From: Actinomycetota bacterium
GTDB taxonomy: Bacteria; Actinomycetota; Thermoleophilia; Gaiellales; F1-60-MAGs149
Length of the DNA stretch: 57,818 nucleotides
NCBI GenBank assembly: GCA_009885805.1
Contig: VFJZ01000046.1
Span: forward strand, 1-57,818
Reading direction: 5' to 3'
The notes beneath the pieces were generated by a model that searched no databases, had not been told where the DNA came from, and was given only the letters and a program-made list of their open reading frames with translations. A program made the translations under genes and the position numbers. Positions 41,140-50,353 of the stretch are shown in pieces (the stretch's first letter is position 1; every line of letters starts with the position of its first letter).

Positions 41140-42511
41140 CCGCGAGTTCCTGTTCGCATTCCTCCCGCTCGTGCTGGTGGGCTGGTGGGCGATCCGTCAC
41201 GCGACCGCGCGGCTCGCGTACCTGGCGTCGATGTCGTACGTCTTCTATGCCTGGTGGGACTGGCGGTTCCTCGGGCTGATGTGGCTGTCGACCGGCATCG
41301 ACTACCTCGCCGGGCACGCGATCGCCCGCAGCGACGACCGCACACGCCGACGGCTGTTGCTGATCGCCGCGATGACCGCGAACCTGGCCCTCCTCGGCTA
41401 CTTCAAGTACGCCGGCTTCTTCCTGGACTCGCTCGACGGGCTCGGTCGCGCGCTCGGTGCCGACCCGGATCTGCCGGTGCTCGAGATCGTGCTCCCGATC
41501 GGCATCTCGTTCTACACGTTCAACTCGATGTCTTACACGATCGACGTCTACCGCCGTGTCTGCAGGCCTGCGGCCAACGCCGTGCACTACGCGGCGTTCG
41601 TGGCGCTGTTCCCGCACCTCGTCGCCGGCCCGATCGTGCGCTATGCCGACATCGAGTCGCAACTCGCGCGGCTGCAGCCGCGGCTGACGTCGATCTACGC
41701 CGCCAGCGGTCTGTTCTTCTTCTCCTGCGGCCTGGCGAAGAAGCTGCTCCTCGCCGACCAGTTGGCGCCAACGGTTGACGCCCTGTTCGCGCGGCACGAC
41801 GGCATCGGCCTGCTGTCGGCCTGGGCCGCCGCCTTCGGCTACTCGCTGCAGCTCTACCTCGACTTCTCCGGCTACTCGGACATGGCGGTCGGGCTCGCCT
41901 TCCTGCTCGGGTTCCGTTTCCCCCAGAACTTCGACTCGCCGTTCAAGGCGGTGAACATCTCCGACTTCTGGCGCCGCTGGCACATGTCGCTGTCGTTCTT
42001 CCTGCGCGACTACCTGTTCAAGCCGCTCGGCGGATCACGCGGCACGCGCGCACAGACGTTGCGGAACCTGATTGTGGTGATGTTCCTCGGCGGCCTCTGG
42101 CACGGCGCCGCCCTGACGTTCGTGGTCTGGGGCCTGCTCCACGGCCTGTTCCTCGCCGTCCACGCCGTCGCCCGTGGCGCCGGGCTGACACCGTCGTCCG
42201 TCGCCGTCAACCGCGCCCTCACCTTCGTCTGCGTGGTCGGGGCGTTCGTCGTCTTCCGCGCCGCCACGCTCGGCGATGCGCTCGACATCCTCGCCGGCAT
42301 GGCGGGACTCCATGGCCTCGGCGTCGCCTCGTTCGGGTACGGCTACGCCCTGCTCGTGATCGCGCTGCTGGTGTTCGTGAATGTCGCGCCGAACACGTGG
42401 GAGGTGCATGTACTTCCCACCCGTCGGGTCGCCGTGGCGCTCGGGGCGCTCGCCGCGCTGGCCGTGCTCCAGATAGCGGAACCGAGCCCGTTCCTCTACT
42501 TCCAGTTCTGA
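41126..42511 (+). CDS. MBOAT acyltransferase with a probable CTG start
   Basis: 461 residues, about ten membrane helices. Family N-terminus LFNSREFLFAFLPLVLVGWW follows a CTG at 41126, preceded by GGGAGG (41114-41119) 6 nt upstream; no ATG, GTG or TTG lies before the conserved start, and the first alternative (GTG 41171) would cut the first helix. Seen: LPIGISFYTFNSMSYTIDVY, LDFSGYSDMAVGLAFLLGF, NISDFWRRWHMSLSFFLRDY and the catalytic histidine in GGLWHGAALTFVVWGLLHG. It moves acyl groups across the membrane for the SGNH partner to add to a surface polymer (inference from family). Overlaps that gene by 14 nt. Confidence 0.85.
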   Translation: MLFNSREFLFAFLPLVLVGWWAIRHATARLAYLASMSYVFYAWWDWRFLGLMWLSTGIDYLAGHAIARSDDRTRRRLLLIAAMTANLALLGYFKYAGFFLDSLDGLGRALGADPDLPVLEIVLPIGISFYTFNSMSYTIDVYRRVCRPAANAVHYAAFVALFPHLVAGPIVRYADIESQLARLQPRLTSIYAASGLFFFSCGLAKKLLLADQLAPTVDALFARHDGIGLLSAWAAAFGYSLQLYLDFSGYSDMAVGLAFLLGFRFPQNFDSPFKAVNISDFWRRWHMSLSFFLRDYLFKPLGGSRGTRAQTLRNLIVVMFLGGLWHGAALTFVVWGLLHGLFLAVHAVARGAGLTPSSVAVNRALTFVCVVGAFVVFRAATLGDALDILAGMAGLHGLGVASFGYGYALLVIALLVFVNVAPNTWEVHVLPTRRVAVALGALAALAVLQIAEPSPFLYFQF

Positions 42512-42513
42512 GC

Positions 42514-42527
42514 TATCGTCGCTCCCC
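42514..42527 (+). promoter_or_regulatory. Leaderless-type promoter of cdd
   Basis: TATCGT (42514-42519) ends 8 nt before ATG 42528, directly after the MBOAT stop codon. No ribosome-binding site. Confidence 0.4.
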
Positions 42528-42926
42528 ATGGTCGACTGGGAACTCCTGCGCCACGAGGCGCACGCCATGACGCGACGCTCCTACGCGCCGTACTCAGACG
42601 TCCACGTCGGCGCCTGCGCGCTCGTTGACGACGGGCGCCTGGTGCGCGGCTGCAACGTCGAGAACGCCAGCTACGGTCTCGGGCTCTGCGCGGAGTGCGG
42701 CCTCGTCTCCGACCTCTGCGGATCGGGCGGCGGTCGGCTCGTCGCGCTCGCCGTCGTCGCCGGCGACGGCGAGCCGCTGGCGCCCTGCGGACGCTGCCGT
42801 CAGGTGCTGTACGAGTTCGGCGGCGCCGGGCTCGAGATCGACCGGCCAGGTGGCCCGGTCCGCCTCGGCGACCTGCTGCCCGAGGCGTTCGGCCCGGAGG
42901 ACGTGGCCGTGCGCGCCGGTTCGTAG
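42528..42926 (+). CDS. cdd: Cytidine deaminase
   Basis: 132 residues, the short tetrameric type. Zinc site CNVENASYGLGLCAECG (Cys as first ligand, catalytic Glu in CAE) and PCGRCRQVLYEFGG. Substrate loop SYAPYSDVHVGACALVDDG. It deaminates cytidine and deoxycytidine to uridine. Directly followed by a nucleoside ABC importer, so it likely processes imported pyrimidine nucleosides. Confidence 0.93.
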   Translation: MVDWELLRHEAHAMTRRSYAPYSDVHVGACALVDDGRLVRGCNVENASYGLGLCAECGLVSDLCGSGGGRLVALAVVAGDGEPLAPCGRCRQVLYEFGGAGLEIDRPGGPVRLGDLLPEAFGPEDVAVRAGS

Positions 42927-42945
42927 TATCCTCTCCCGATCCATC

Positions 42946-42954
42946 GGAGGAGGG
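42946..42954 (+). promoter_or_regulatory. Strong ribosome-binding site of the BMP lipoprotein gene
   Basis: GGAGGAGGG lies 4 nt before GTG 42959 and decides this start. TAGTAT at 42923-42928 is a possible -10 for a separate transcript with a leader of about 25 nt. Confidence 0.55.
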
Positions 42955-42958
42955 ATAC

Positions 42959-44116
42959 GTGAAGAACCGAAAGCTGCTGTTCGCACTGTTCGCGCTCGTC
43001 GCCATGCTCGTGCTGGCGGCCTGCGGCGGGGACGACGAGGCTGCAACCACGGAGGCGCCCGCTGCCAGCACCGAGGCACCGCCGGCATCGACCGAGGCGC
43101 CGCCAGCCACGACCGAGGCTCCGGCTGCCCCGACGACCGACGTCACCGTCGGCCTCGTGTTCGACATCGGCGGCCGCGGCGACCAGTCGTTCAACGACTC
43201 GGCTTACGCCGGCCTCGAGCGTGCCGGCACCGAACTCGGCGTCAAGTTCACCGAGGCGTCGCCGAACGACGACGGCTCGAACCGCGCGGAGCTGCTGCAG
43301 CTCGCGGCTGATTCCAACCCGATGGTGATCGCTGTCGGCTTCCTGTTCGAGGGCGACGCAGCCAAGACGGCGGCCGCCAACGCCGGGAGCAACTTCGGGG
43401 TCGTCGATTCGGCGATGCTCGACTTCACGAAGGATCCGCCCGCGCCGTACGGCGACAACGTCTCCGGCCTCGTCTTCGCCGAGCACCAGGGCTCGTTCCT
43501 GGTCGGCGCCGCGGCCGCACTCAAGTCGACGACCGGATCGATCGGCTTCATCGGCGGCGTCAAGGGCGTCGGCGGTCTGATCGAGAAGTTCGAGGCCGGC
43601 TACATCGCCGGCGCGAAGGCCGTCAACCCGGACATCAAGGTCGTGTCGGAGTACATCACCGAGGCGCCCGACTTCGACGGCTTCAATGCTCCTGACCGCG
43701 CCAAGGACATCGCACTCGCGATGTACGAGGGCGGGGCGGACATCGTCTACCACGCGGCCGGTGGTTCCGGCGCCGGCCTGTTCGAGGCGGCAAAGACGCA
43801 CAGTGAGGCGTCCGGGACGAAGGTCTGGGGCATCGGCGTCGACTCCGACCAGTACAACACCGTCGACCCGGCAGTGAAGGACTACGTCCTCACGTCGATG
43901 CTGAAGCGCGTCGACGTGGCCGTGTTCGAGATCATCAAGGCCAAGGTCGACGGCACCATCGCCGCCGGCCCGACCACCTACGACCTGTCCGTCGACGGCG
44001 TCGGCTACGCCACGTCCGGCGGCTTCGTCGACGACATCGCCCCGCAGCTCGAGGAGTTCAAGGCGAAGATCATCAGCGGTGAGATCGAGGTTCCGACCGA
44101 TCCGGCCGCGGCCTGA
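42959..44116 (+). CDS. BMP-family nucleoside-binding lipoprotein (PnrA/BmpA-like)
   Basis: 385 residues. Lipoprotein signal ALFALVAMLVLAACGG, then a Thr/Glu/Ala/Pro linker of near-repeats (TEAPAAS, TEAPPAS, TEAPPAT, TEAPAAP), then the BMP fold: VGLVFDIGGRGDQSFNDSAY, FVFAEHQ-like block SGLVFAEHQGSFLVGAAAAL, IGFIGGVKGVGGLIEKFEAG and VYHAAGGSGAGLFEAAKTHS. These proteins bind purine and other nucleosides and deliver them to the ABC permeases encoded next. The spacer may reach through the cell wall. Confidence 0.92.
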   Translation: MKNRKLLFALFALVAMLVLAACGGDDEAATTEAPAASTEAPPASTEAPPATTEAPAAPTTDVTVGLVFDIGGRGDQSFNDSAYAGLERAGTELGVKFTEASPNDDGSNRAELLQLAADSNPMVIAVGFLFEGDAAKTAAANAGSNFGVVDSAMLDFTKDPPAPYGDNVSGLVFAEHQGSFLVGAAAALKSTTGSIGFIGGVKGVGGLIEKFEAGYIAGAKAVNPDIKVVSEYITEAPDFDGFNAPDRAKDIALAMYEGGADIVYHAAGGSGAGLFEAAKTHSEASGTKVWGIGVDSDQYNTVDPAVKDYVLTSMLKRVDVAVFEIIKAKVDGTIAAGPTTYDLSVDGVGYATSGGFVDDIAPQLEEFKAKIISGEIEVPTDPAAA

Positions 44117-44197
44117 TCGTCTGATCTGATCGACCGATCTGGTGGGCGGGTGGGGCTACGGCCCCGCCCGCCCGCTTCGTAGGGAGGTCCTCGCAGC

Positions 44198-45727
44198 GTG
44201 GCACCGGCGATCGAACTGAGGGGAATCACGAAGCGGTTCCCGGGCGTGATCGCCAACGAGGCGGTCGACCTGACGGTGGCCGAGGGCGAGATCCACGCCA
44301 TCTGCGGTGAGAACGGCGCCGGCAAGTCCACGCTGATGAAGATCCTGTACGGCATGCAGGCCGCCGACGAAGGCTCTATGACCGTGTTCGGCAAGGAAGT
44401 GCACTTCGCCTCGCCGAACGATGCGATCGACGCGGGCATCGGCATGGTGCACCAGCACTTCATGCTCGCCGACCAGCTGACGGTGCTGGAGAACGTCATC
44501 CTCGGTGCCGAGCCGATGCGCTCGGGCGGCCGGATCGACTTCGCCGCGGCCAAGCAGCACCTGGTGAAGGTGTCGGAGGCGTACGGCCTCGACGTGGCGC
44601 CGGACGAGCTGATCGAGGCGCTCGAGGTCGGTGAGCGGCAGCGGGTCGAGATCATCAAGGTGCTGTATCGCGGCGCGAGGATCCTCATCCTCGACGAGCC
44701 CACGGCGGTGCTCGTGCCGCAGGAGGTCGACGAGCTGTTCCGCAACCTGCGGGAGCTGAAGGAGGGCGGCGCGACCATCCTCTTCATCGACCACAAGCTC
44801 GACGAGGTGCTCGAGATCGCCGACACGATCACGGTGCTGCGGCAGGGCCGCTCGATCGCGACCGTCAAGCCGGCCGACGTGACGGCGAGCGACCTCGCGG
44901 AGCTGATGGTCGGCTCCGAGCTGCCGACACCGGAGACGACCGAGTCGACGGTCACCGACGTCGTCGCGCTCGCGATCACCGGCGTGACCGTGACCGACGA
45001 GGAAGACCGGACGCTCGTCAACGACGTCTCGCTCCGCGTCCACCGCGGCGAGGTCGTCGGCATCGCCGGCGTCGAGGGCAACGGCCAGTCGGAACTCGTG
45101 GACGCGATCGTCGGTACCCGCGCCGTGGCGAGCGGCACGATCTTCCTGCTAGGCGACGACGTGACGCGCGCGCCTGTCCGGCACCGGCGCGAGCTTGGCC
45201 TCGGCTACGTGCCCCAGGACCGGCAGGAGGAGGGCATGCTCCTCCCCGCGCCGTTGTGGGAGAACGCAATGCTCGGCCACCAGACGCGCGCGCCGTTCGC
45301 GAAGGGGCCGTGGGTTGATCGCGCGGGCGCGCGCGCCCGCACCGAGGAGATCCGCCGCTCGTTCGACGTGCGCACGCCGAACGTCGACGTCGCGGCCCAC
45401 GCACTGAGCGGCGGCAACCAGCAGAAGCTCATCGTCGGCCGCGAGATGACGGCCGGCCCGACGGTGTTCGTCGCGGCCCACCCGACGCGTGGCATCGACG
45501 TCGGAGCACAGGCCGCGGTGTGGGATGCGATCCGCGACGCGCGCAGGCTCGGGCTCGCGACGCTGCTGATCTCGGCCGACCTCGACGAGCTGATCGGCCT
45601 CTCCGACACCATCGTCGTGATGATCCGCGGGAAGATCGTGGCGACGCTCGACCCGCACGACGTGACGCCGCGCAGCCTCGGCTCGTACATGACCGGCGCC
45701 GCCTTCGAGAGCGGGGCGACGCCGTGA
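44198..45727 (+). CDS. Nucleoside ABC transporter, double ATP-binding subunit (NupA/YufO-like)
   Basis: 509 residues with two ABC domains. Domain 1: Walker A GENGAGKST (about 37-45), Q-loop GMVHQHFMLADQLTVLENVI, signature EVGERQRVEI, Walker B ILILDEPTAVL, His loop LFIDHKLDE. Domain 2: degenerate Walker A GVEGNGQSEL, signature ALSGGNQQKLIVGREM, Walker B region TVFVAAHPTRGIDV (the usual Glu is His). So, as in the family, one site is catalytic and one degenerate. GTG 44198 follows AGGGAGG by 10 nt. GTGA overlap with the first permease. Confidence 0.93.
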   Translation: MAPAIELRGITKRFPGVIANEAVDLTVAEGEIHAICGENGAGKSTLMKILYGMQAADEGSMTVFGKEVHFASPNDAIDAGIGMVHQHFMLADQLTVLENVILGAEPMRSGGRIDFAAAKQHLVKVSEAYGLDVAPDELIEALEVGERQRVEIIKVLYRGARILILDEPTAVLVPQEVDELFRNLRELKEGGATILFIDHKLDEVLEIADTITVLRQGRSIATVKPADVTASDLAELMVGSELPTPETTESTVTDVVALAITGVTVTDEEDRTLVNDVSLRVHRGEVVGIAGVEGNGQSELVDAIVGTRAVASGTIFLLGDDVTRAPVRHRRELGLGYVPQDRQEEGMLLPAPLWENAMLGHQTRAPFAKGPWVDRAGARARTEEIRRSFDVRTPNVDVAAHALSGGNQQKLIVGREMTAGPTVFVAAHPTRGIDVGAQAAVWDAIRDARRLGLATLLISADLDELIGLSDTIVVMIRGKIVATLDPHDVTPRSLGSYMTGAAFESGATP

Positions 45728-46848
45728 ACGTCGCGCTCGGCCGGCGGATCATGTGGGCGACGGCCGCGCCGCTCGCCGCGTTGCTCTTCGCCGTCGCGAT
45801 GTCGTCGATCGTGCTCGTCATCTCCGGCAGCGACCCGCTCGCGGCGTACGGCGACATGATCGCGCACGCCCGGAAGCTCGAGACCATGATCGACATCCTC
45901 AACCGGGCGACGCCGCTCTACATCGCCGGCGTCGCCGTCGCGATCGCATTCCGGATGAACCTGTTCAACATCGGCGTCGAGGGGCAGTACCTGCTCGCGG
46001 CGCTGGTGGCGGCGCACGTCGGTGGGCTGATCAGCCTGCCGGCGGCGTTGCACGTCGCGGTCATCCTCCTCGTCGCGATGAGCGTCGGCGCCGCCTACTC
46101 CGGCCTCGCCGGGGTGCTGAAGGTGACCCGCGGCATCAACGAGGTGATCTCCACGATCATGCTGAACGCGATCGCGATCTCCGGCCTCGGCGCCTGGCTC
46201 GTCAGGGAGTGGCAGGCGAGCGGGTCGATCGAGCCCGGCTCGGCGACCCGCGTCGGCACGACGCCGATCGACGAGTCCGGGCTGATCGGCGACCTCAACG
46301 GCGTGCTCGAGGTGTTCACGCGCGACATCAAGCAGGGCAAGAGCCTGACCGGCGTGCTCGTGCTCGCCCTGCTCGTCGGCGTCGGCTACCACGTGCTCGT
46401 CAACCGCACGCGGTTCGGGTTCGACCTGCGCGCGAGCGGCATCAACCCGTTCGCCGCGCGTGCGGGCGGCGTGCCGCCGAAGCGCATGATCGTGACGGCG
46501 ATGGTGCTGAGCGGCGCCGTCGCCGGGCTCGTCGGCGTCGCCGAGGTCATGAACGTCGGCTTCTTCCCATCGAACCCGATTCGCGGGCTCGGGTTCATCG
46601 GTATCGCGGTCGCGTTGCTCGGTCGCAACAACCCGCTCGGGATCGGTGTCGCCGCGCTGATCTTCGCGTTCCTCGACGTCTCGAGCGGCGTCCTGCAGTT
46701 CACGGGCGCGGCGTCACGCGAGATCGTCGTGATCATGCAGGGCGTCATCATCCTCGCCGCCGTCGTCGCCTACGAGGTGACGCGGCGTGCGCGCGAGCGT
46801 GAGGAGGCCCGCTCCGCGGCTGCAGCGCTGGCGGGGAGCCCCGCATGA
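45724..46848 (+). CDS. Nucleoside ABC transporter permease 1 (NupB-like)
   Basis: 374 residues, about eight to nine membrane helices of the BPD_transp_2 family. Seen: AVAIAFRMNLFNIGVEGQYL, ATRGINEV-type segment LKVTRGINEVISTIMLNAIA, LRASGINPFAARAGG (the cytoplasmic EAA-like loop) and NPIRGLGFIGIAVALLGRNN. Pairs with the next gene to form the pore. ATGA overlap at 46845. Confidence 0.92.
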   Translation: MNVALGRRIMWATAAPLAALLFAVAMSSIVLVISGSDPLAAYGDMIAHARKLETMIDILNRATPLYIAGVAVAIAFRMNLFNIGVEGQYLLAALVAAHVGGLISLPAALHVAVILLVAMSVGAAYSGLAGVLKVTRGINEVISTIMLNAIAISGLGAWLVREWQASGSIEPGSATRVGTTPIDESGLIGDLNGVLEVFTRDIKQGKSLTGVLVLALLVGVGYHVLVNRTRFGFDLRASGINPFAARAGGVPPKRMIVTAMVLSGAVAGLVGVAEVMNVGFFPSNPIRGLGFIGIAVALLGRNNPLGIGVAALIFAFLDVSSGVLQFTGAASREIVVIMQGVIILAAVVAYEVTRRAREREEARSAAAALAGSPA

Positions 46849-48080
46849 GGCGCTTCGCGGAGCTGCCGGCCTGGGCGCGCTGGGCGCTGTACGCGGCGCT
46901 CGGCGTGCTGCTGCTGACGATCGTGCAGGGGTTCGACGACACCAACCGTCTGACGGCGGCGTCGTCGTCGCAGGCGATGTTGCGCTGGGGCATGCCGATC
47001 CTGCTGGCCGGGCTTGGCGGCCTGTTCGCGGAGCGGGCCGGCATCGTCAACATCGGCCTCGAGGGGATGATGATCCTCGGCACCTGGTTCGGTGCCTGGG
47101 GCGCCCTCAACTACGGCGCCTGGGCGGGGCTGCTGCTCGGCATCGCCGGCGGCGCACTGGGTGGCCTGATCCACGCCATCGCGACCATCAGCTTCGGCGT
47201 CGATCACGTCATCTCGGGCGTCGCCGTCAACATCCTCGCGCCCGGCGCGACGCGGTTCCTCTCGTCGGAGATCTTCACGGGCTACGACGGCGGCTCGATC
47301 ACCCAGTCGCCGCGGGTGCCCGGGGTCGGGCACATCACGGTGCCGGTGCTGGCGAGCGGTCCGGACCTGCTCGGCGACGTGATGCGGGCCGACGTGTTCT
47401 TCTTCTCCGACGTGGCCGGCCTCACCCGCGGCCTCGCGACGCAGCTGTCGCTGGTGACGCTGATCGCGCTGCTGCTCGTGCCGTTCACCGCGTGGCTGCT
47501 GTGGCGGACACGGTTCGGGCTGCGTCTTCGCGTCTGCGGTGAGCGGCCCGAGGCGGGCGAGTCGCAGGGCATCAACGTCTACCGCTACAAGTACGTCGCC
47601 GTCGTCATCAGCGGCGGCTTCGCCGGCCTCGCCGGCGCGTTCATCGTCAGCCCGGAGCTGTCCGGGATCTACCTCGAGGGGCAGACGACTGGCCGCGGGT
47701 TCATCGGCCTCGCCGCATTGATCCTCGGCAACTGGCGGCCGAGTGGCATTCTGATCGGCGCGCTCTTGTTCGGCTACCCGTTCGGCGTCGGCCTGCGCGA
47801 CCTCGACGGCGCCGCCTCGCACTCGCTGCTGCTCGTGAACGCGATCGCGCTGGTCGGCGTCGCCGTCTGGGCCCATCGGCGCGGTCAGCGCACGAGCACG
47901 ATCCTCGCCGTCGTGCTGAGCGGTCTCGCGGCGATGTGGTACCTGGTCGCGGAGGAGGTGCCTGACTGGTGGACGGACATCCTGCCGTACGTGATCGTCC
48001 TCGTCGTGCTGGTCTTCTTCACCCAGCGGCTGCGGCCGCCGGCCGCCGCGGGTCGTCCGTATCGGAAGGGCGAGGCCTAG
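46845..48080 (+). CDS. Nucleoside ABC transporter permease 2 (NupC-like)
   Basis: 411 residues, slightly long for the family. Seen: LAGLGGLFAERAGIVNIGLE, GVDHVISGVAVNILAPGATR, FGLRLRVCGERPEAGESQGI and TTGRGFIGLAALILGNWRPS. The C-terminal 60 residues add two more helices ending in a basic tail. Its last 4 nt overlap the convergent P450 gene. Fourth and last gene of the importer operon. Confidence 0.92.
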   Translation: MRRFAELPAWARWALYAALGVLLLTIVQGFDDTNRLTAASSSQAMLRWGMPILLAGLGGLFAERAGIVNIGLEGMMILGTWFGAWGALNYGAWAGLLLGIAGGALGGLIHAIATISFGVDHVISGVAVNILAPGATRFLSSEIFTGYDGGSITQSPRVPGVGHITVPVLASGPDLLGDVMRADVFFFSDVAGLTRGLATQLSLVTLIALLLVPFTAWLLWRTRFGLRLRVCGERPEAGESQGINVYRYKYVAVVISGGFAGLAGAFIVSPELSGIYLEGQTTGRGFIGLAALILGNWRPSGILIGALLFGYPFGVGLRDLDGAASHSLLLVNAIALVGVAVWAHRRGQRTSTILAVVLSGLAAMWYLVAEEVPDWWTDILPYVIVLVVLVFFTQRLRPPAAAGRPYRKGEA

Positions 48081-49255
48081 CCGCGCACGCGCACGGCGTC
48101 GTAGCCGCGCAGCACGAAGTTCTGCCGCAGCACCGGTTCCTCCGCCAACTCGAGCGTCGGGAAGCGGCGCAGCAGCGTCGCCACCGAGGTCTGTAGCTCG
48201 AGCCGCGCCAGCGGCGCGCCGAGGCAGAAGTGGATGCCCGCGCCGAAGCCGATGTGACGGTTCGGCGTGCGCCCCACGTCGAGGACGTCTGGATCTGCGA
48301 ACACGGCCGGGTCCCGGTTCGCCGAGCCGAGCAGCGCGCCTGCCTTCTCGCCGGCAGCGATCCGCTGACCGCCGACGACGACGTCCTCGGTCGCAGTGCG
48401 ATCGAACAGCTGCAGCGGCATGTCGAAGCGGATCAGCTCCTCGACCGCGGTCTCCACGAGCGCGGGATCGGCGCGCAGGCGCGCGACTTCGTCCGGACGG
48501 CGCAGGAGCGCGTTGAAGCCGTTGCCGAGGACGTTGACGGTCGCCTCGTGCCCGGCGTTCAGCAGCAACACCGCGGTCGCGACGAGCTCCTCCTCGCTCA
48601 GGCGGTCGCCGGCGTCCCTGATCTCGACCAGGTCGGTGAGCATGTCGGTCTCGGGCCGGCGGCGCTTCACCGCGATCAGGTCGCGCATGTAGGCGTCGAA
48701 CTCGGCGCAGGCGTCGAGCGCGGCCTGCACCGCCTCGGGCGGCCGGTCGTACTCGTACATCTTCACGATCGCGTTCGACCAGGGCCGAAGCGGCGCCCGG
48801 TCCGTCTCCGGAACGCCGAGCAGCTCCGCGATGACGATCACGGGGAAGTCGGCGGCGTAGTCGGCGATCAGGTCGAACTCGCCGGCCTCCTCGAGCGGGT
48901 CGAGGAGCCGGTCGGCGAGCTCCTGCAGGCGCGGTCGCAACCGCTCGACGTGACCGCGCGTGAACGCGCCGTTCACGAGCCGGCGCACGCGGGTGTGGTC
49001 GGGCGGCTCGGAGTCGAGCAGCGAGTGCCGGTGCAGGGCGTTGAACGTCGCGAAGCGCTCGACCGGCTCGCGGTCGACCCAGATCCGACCGAGCCGGCGC
49101 TGCCGCAGCACCGAGTTCGCGTCCTCGTGCCGGAACATCAGCCACAGGCCGGTCTCCTCGTGCCAGAGCACGGGCGACTCCTCCCGCAGCCGGGCGAACG
49201 TCGGATAGGGATCGCGGATGAAGGCCGGGTCGGTAAGATCGAGCGTCGCGGGCAT
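48077..49255 (-). CDS. Cytochrome P450
   Basis: 392 residues, soluble bacterial class I type. Heme-binding loop HIGFGAGIHFCLGAPLARLE with the Cys thiolate, I-helix LLLNAGHEATVNVLGNGFNA (AGxE/DT variant with Glu and Ala-Thr), K-helix EELIRFDMPLQ (ExxR), and early SEPPDHTRVRRLVNGAFT. Oxidises a small organic substrate using a ferredoxin; the FprA-like reductase at 27281 is a possible donor, not linked by operon. Substrate unknown. Confidence 0.92.
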   Translation of the reverse strand: MPATLDLTDPAFIRDPYPTFARLREESPVLWHEETGLWLMFRHEDANSVLRQRRLGRIWVDREPVERFATFNALHRHSLLDSEPPDHTRVRRLVNGAFTRGHVERLRPRLQELADRLLDPLEEAGEFDLIADYAADFPVIVIAELLGVPETDRAPLRPWSNAIVKMYEYDRPPEAVQAALDACAEFDAYMRDLIAVKRRRPETDMLTDLVEIRDAGDRLSEEELVATAVLLLNAGHEATVNVLGNGFNALLRRPDEVARLRADPALVETAVEELIRFDMPLQLFDRTATEDVVVGGQRIAAGEKAGALLGSANRDPAVFADPDVLDVGRTPNRHIGFGAGIHFCLGAPLARLELQTSVATLLRRFPTLELAEEPVLRQNFVLRGYDAVRVRG

Positions 49256-49288
49256 GCGCCCGCCAGGCTACCGAACTCGGGAGGAACG

Positions 49289-50248
49289 ATGGCGGCGACC
49301 GACAGCACCATGTGGAGCGGGCTGCTCCACGGCGGCCTTGCGGGCTCGTTCATGAAGGTGCCCTACGTGCCACCGCGCGCCTCCGAGATCCGAGCCGCGA
49401 CCGCGAAGGCGGCGATCTACGGCCTGCCGTACGACGGCACGAACATCTCCCGCACTGGCACGAATGGCGGGCCGCGCCAGATGCGCGACGTCTCGTGCAT
49501 GTCGACGAGCTACCACGCGATGTACGACTTCGACGTCCTCGAGGCGACGAACCTCGTCGACTGCGGCGACTGTCAGGTCGTGCTCGGCAATGCAGAGACG
49601 ACGTTTGCGCGCGCCCAGGCGGACATCTCGCAGATCATCGAGGGCGGCGCGTTGCCGGTCGTGCTGGGAGGCGAGCACTCGGTCACGATCCCGGCCGTCC
49701 GCGCGATCAAGGAGCACTACGCCGACCCGGGATTCATCCTCGTCGACACGCACCTCGACACGGCGCCCGACGTCGGCGGCGAGCTGCTCAGCCACTGCTG
49801 CCCGGTGACGCGCGCGGTCGACGCCGGCTTCGACCCGAAGAAGATGGTGCTGCTCGCGATCTCCGGCTGGATGAACCCGCGCACCGAACTCGCGTACTGC
49901 CGCGAGCACGGCATCACCGTGATCTGGCTGGAGGAGATCTGGGAGCACGGCACGCGCGCCGCCGTCGACCGCGCGCTCGCGATCGCCGGCAGTGGCGACG
50001 GCGTCTACCTGTCGTTCGACATCGACTCCCTCGACGCGGGCTACGCCGTCGGCACCTGCTGCCCGACACCGGGCGGCCTGACCAGTCGTGAGGCGATCGA
50101 ACTCACGCGCGGCATCGCCGCGCCGGGCCTGATCGGCTTCGACATCGTCGAGGTCGCGCCGACGCTCGACCCGACCCCGGCGAGCGCGCTGCTCGGCAAC
50201 CGGATCGCGATCGAGGCGATGGCGTTCCACGCCGGGTGCGGCCGCTGA
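49289..50248 (+). CDS. Ureohydrolase (arginase/agmatinase family)
   Basis: 319 residues. Manganese ligands: VVLGGEHSVTIPAV (His), LVDTHLDTAPD (DxHxD) and YLSFDIDSLDAGY (DxD); then GGLTSREAIELTRG and DIVEVAPTLDPT. N-terminal SRTGTNGGPRQMRDVSCMST is typical of the agmatinase/guanidinobutyrase branch. It releases urea from a guanidino compound, or acts on a related amidine. GGGAGGAA precedes ATG 49289. Fits the nitrogen-scavenging theme. Confidence 0.88.
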   Translation: MAATDSTMWSGLLHGGLAGSFMKVPYVPPRASEIRAATAKAAIYGLPYDGTNISRTGTNGGPRQMRDVSCMSTSYHAMYDFDVLEATNLVDCGDCQVVLGNAETTFARAQADISQIIEGGALPVVLGGEHSVTIPAVRAIKEHYADPGFILVDTHLDTAPDVGGELLSHCCPVTRAVDAGFDPKKMVLLAISGWMNPRTELAYCREHGITVIWLEEIWEHGTRAAVDRALAIAGSGDGVYLSFDIDSLDAGYAVGTCCPTPGGLTSREAIELTRGIAAPGLIGFDIVEVAPTLDPTPASALLGNRIAIEAMAFHAGCGR

Positions 50249-50255
50249 CGGCGGG

Positions 50256-50347
50256 GGCGAATCCGCACGTTCGGGTCGGCGAATCCGCACGTTACATCGG
50301 GCGGATCCGCAAGTTACGCCCGGCGGATCCGCATGATGACCTACACT
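50256..50347 (+). promoter_or_regulatory. Four 22-bp direct repeats with palindromic core, plus -10 box
   Basis: Units start at 50256, 50278, 50300 and 50322, exactly 22 bp apart. Each begins GGCG(A/G)ATCCGCA; units 3 and 4 contain the 10-bp perfect palindrome GCGGATCCGC, and units 1-3 continue to GTT. The last unit runs into TACACT (50342-50347), 6 nt before GTG 50354. Two helical turns per unit puts all sites on one face of the DNA, the pattern of a cooperatively bound regulator. Confidence 0.65.
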
Positions 50348-50353
50348 TCGCTG

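Noticed and set aside
43060-43140. Tandem TEAP-type repeats as a mobile or regulatory repeat
   Set aside because: They encode the flexible linker after the lipobox of the BMP lipoprotein, a usual protein feature.
50333-50353. ATG 50333 as start of the DUF4143 ATPase
   Set aside because: It lies inside the fourth 22-bp repeat and upstream of the -10 box TACACT; GTG 50354 fits the leaderless pattern.
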